This document shows positions 12,030-12,915 of a stretch of 12,915 nucleotides of DNA, in pieces (the stretch's first letter is position 1; each line of letters begins with the position of its first letter). The notes beneath the pieces are model-generated. The model searched no databases. It was not told where the DNA came from and saw only the letters and a list, made by a program, of their open reading frames with translations. The position numbers and the translations under genes are program-made. Source of the stretch: Oceanospirillaceae bacterium (lineage in GTDB: Bacteria; Pseudomonadota; Gammaproteobacteria; Pseudomonadales; Balneatricaceae); NCBI GenBank assembly GCA_003521845.1, contig DPHB01000029.1, forward strand, positions 1-12,915. The letters are read 5' to 3'.

Positions 12030-12915
12030 ATGACCATTGAATGCCCTATATATTACCAAGAAGAGTCGGTACAACATTGGCTGGATGCTTTTGCACAACA
12101 GTGCCCCCATTTGGACGTAAAAGACTGGCAACAAGTTGCACACCCAGAAGACGTGCATTACGGGATTGTATGGCGCCCTAGTGCGGAATTTTTTGCACGC
12201 TTCCCTAACCTCAAGGCAGTACTAAATCTAGGTGCTGGTGTCGATGGCATATTACGCCACCCGCAGTTACCAGAATCGGTACAAGTATTGCGCTTAGAAA
12301 ATGCCGGTATGGGTGCGCAAATGAACGAATATTTTGCCTACCATGTGATGCACTATCATCGCCATATGGATCGCTACAATGCCCAGCAAAACAATGCCCA
12401 GTGGCAAGTGTTTCCGGGCCAGCCAGCCAAAGACTTTCGAGTCGGCCTACTCGGGCTTGGCGAACTAGGTAGTAGCGTAGCAAGCTGCCTACAAGGTTTT
12501 GGTTATACTCTGTCTGGCTGGAGTCGCTCGCAGAAAACGCTAGACGGAATAAAGTGTTACGCAGGTGCAGAGCAACTAGATCAGTTCCTCAGTGAAGTCG
12601 ATGCTTTGTGCTGCTTGTTACCACTGACCGAGGCAACTCGCGACATCTTAAACAAAGAAAATATGTCAAAACTACCTAAAGGCGCAGTCATCATTAATGC
12701 TGCCCGAGGCGAACACTTGGTAGAAGAAGATCTGATTGAGCTACTTAACAGTGGGCATTTGCGCGGCGCGGTCGTAGACACTCTACGCACTGAGCCCTTG
12801 TCTAGCGACAGCCCATTGTGGCGCCAACCTGGTTTAATTATTACCCCACACTGCGCCGCCCAATCTTGGCTAGCGCCTAGTGTTGAACAAATTAGCAATA
12901 ATATTGACGCCATGC
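12030..12915 (+). CDS. ghrA: Glyoxylate/hydroxypyruvate reductase A-like D-2-hydroxyacid dehydrogenase, 3' end cut by window edge
   Basis: The frame from the ATG at 12030 stays open for 295 codons to the right edge; the family has about 310, so little is missing. It shows the layout of GhrA: a split catalytic domain with NLGAGVDGIL (66-75), the NAGMGAQMNEYFAYHV segment (91-106), a Rossmann domain with GLGELG (142-147) and WSRS (164-167, a feature of NADPH-preferring members), LPLTEATRDILN (197-208), and the catalytic trio Arg226 in NAARGEHLV, Glu255 in RTEPL and His274 in TPHCAA. It should reduce glyoxylate to glycolate and hydroxypyruvate to glycerate. It is divergent from the urate operon, whose end product is glyoxylate, so it probably handles that product (inference from context). 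The ribosome binding site is weak (GGA, 10 bases before the ATG). Confidence 0.9.
   Translation, partial: MTIECPIYYQEESVQHWLDAFAQQCPHLDVKDWQQVAHPEDVHYGIVWRPSAEFFARFPNLKAVLNLGAGVDGILRHPQLPESVQVLRLENAGMGAQMNEYFAYHVMHYHRHMDRYNAQQNNAQWQVFPGQPAKDFRVGLLGLGELGSSVASCLQGFGYTLSGWSRSQKTLDGIKCYAGAEQLDQFLSEVDALCCLLPLTEATRDILNKENMSKLPKGAVIINAARGEHLVEEDLIELLNSGHLRGAVVDTLRTEPLSSDSPLWRQPGLIITPHCAAQSWLAPSVEQISNNIDAM

Overview
The window looks like the chromosome of a free-living, probably marine, proteobacterium, most likely a gammaproteobacterium. This rests on the FolD and GlyA sequences, the moderate base composition and the mix of C1 and purine catabolism; it is an inference, because there is no rRNA or other marker gene. 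All genes are read with intact frames except one toxin relic. I see no transposase, integrase, tRNA, rRNA or CRISPR array.

Region 1 (about 1-5124) concerns one-carbon metabolism. A minus-strand operon runs from a corrinoid (B12-binding) methyl-carrier protein (1270-1971) through a DUF1638 protein (629-1255) and a small PF13769 'virulence factor' family protein (342-641) to a methylenetetrahydrofolate reductase-like protein cut by the left edge (1-316). Divergent from it is folD (2358-3239, plus strand), and further on glyA (3874-5124, minus strand). Together they suggest a route in which a methyl group is taken by the corrinoid protein, passed to tetrahydrofolate, oxidised by the MTHFR-like enzyme and FolD, or combined with glycine by GlyA to make serine. 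The methyltransferase that would name the substrate is not in the window. Between folD and glyA lie about 630 bases containing the C-terminal relic of a ParE-type toxin and several hairpins. The glyA leader carries an intrinsic-terminator-like hairpin about 36 bases before the start codon, a candidate attenuator.

Region 2 (5592-6401) is a solitary plus-strand ThiM-family kinase whose active-site motifs differ from canonical hydroxyethylthiazole kinases. A bidirectional terminator separates it from the next region.

Region 3 (6538-12915) is a complete urate-to-glyoxylate system. A tightly packed minus-strand operon runs puuE, uraD, alc, allA, puuD, uraH and a GntR/FCD regulator. In reaction order: PuuD oxidises urate, HIU hydrolase (UraH) and OHCU decarboxylase (UraD) give S-allantoin, PuuE opens it to allantoate, allantoicase gives ureidoglycolate plus urea, and AllA gives glyoxylate plus urea. 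A divergent ghrA-like reductase (12030 to the right edge) can reduce the glyoxylate. A perfect 12-bp palindrome (11899-11910) overlaps the predicted puuE promoter and is the likely operator of the GntR protein encoded last in the operon.

The two systems could meet at glyoxylate, glycine and serine: glyoxylate made by the purine pathway could be aminated to glycine and joined to a C1 unit by GlyA. The aminotransferase needed for this is not in the window, so the link is only an idea.
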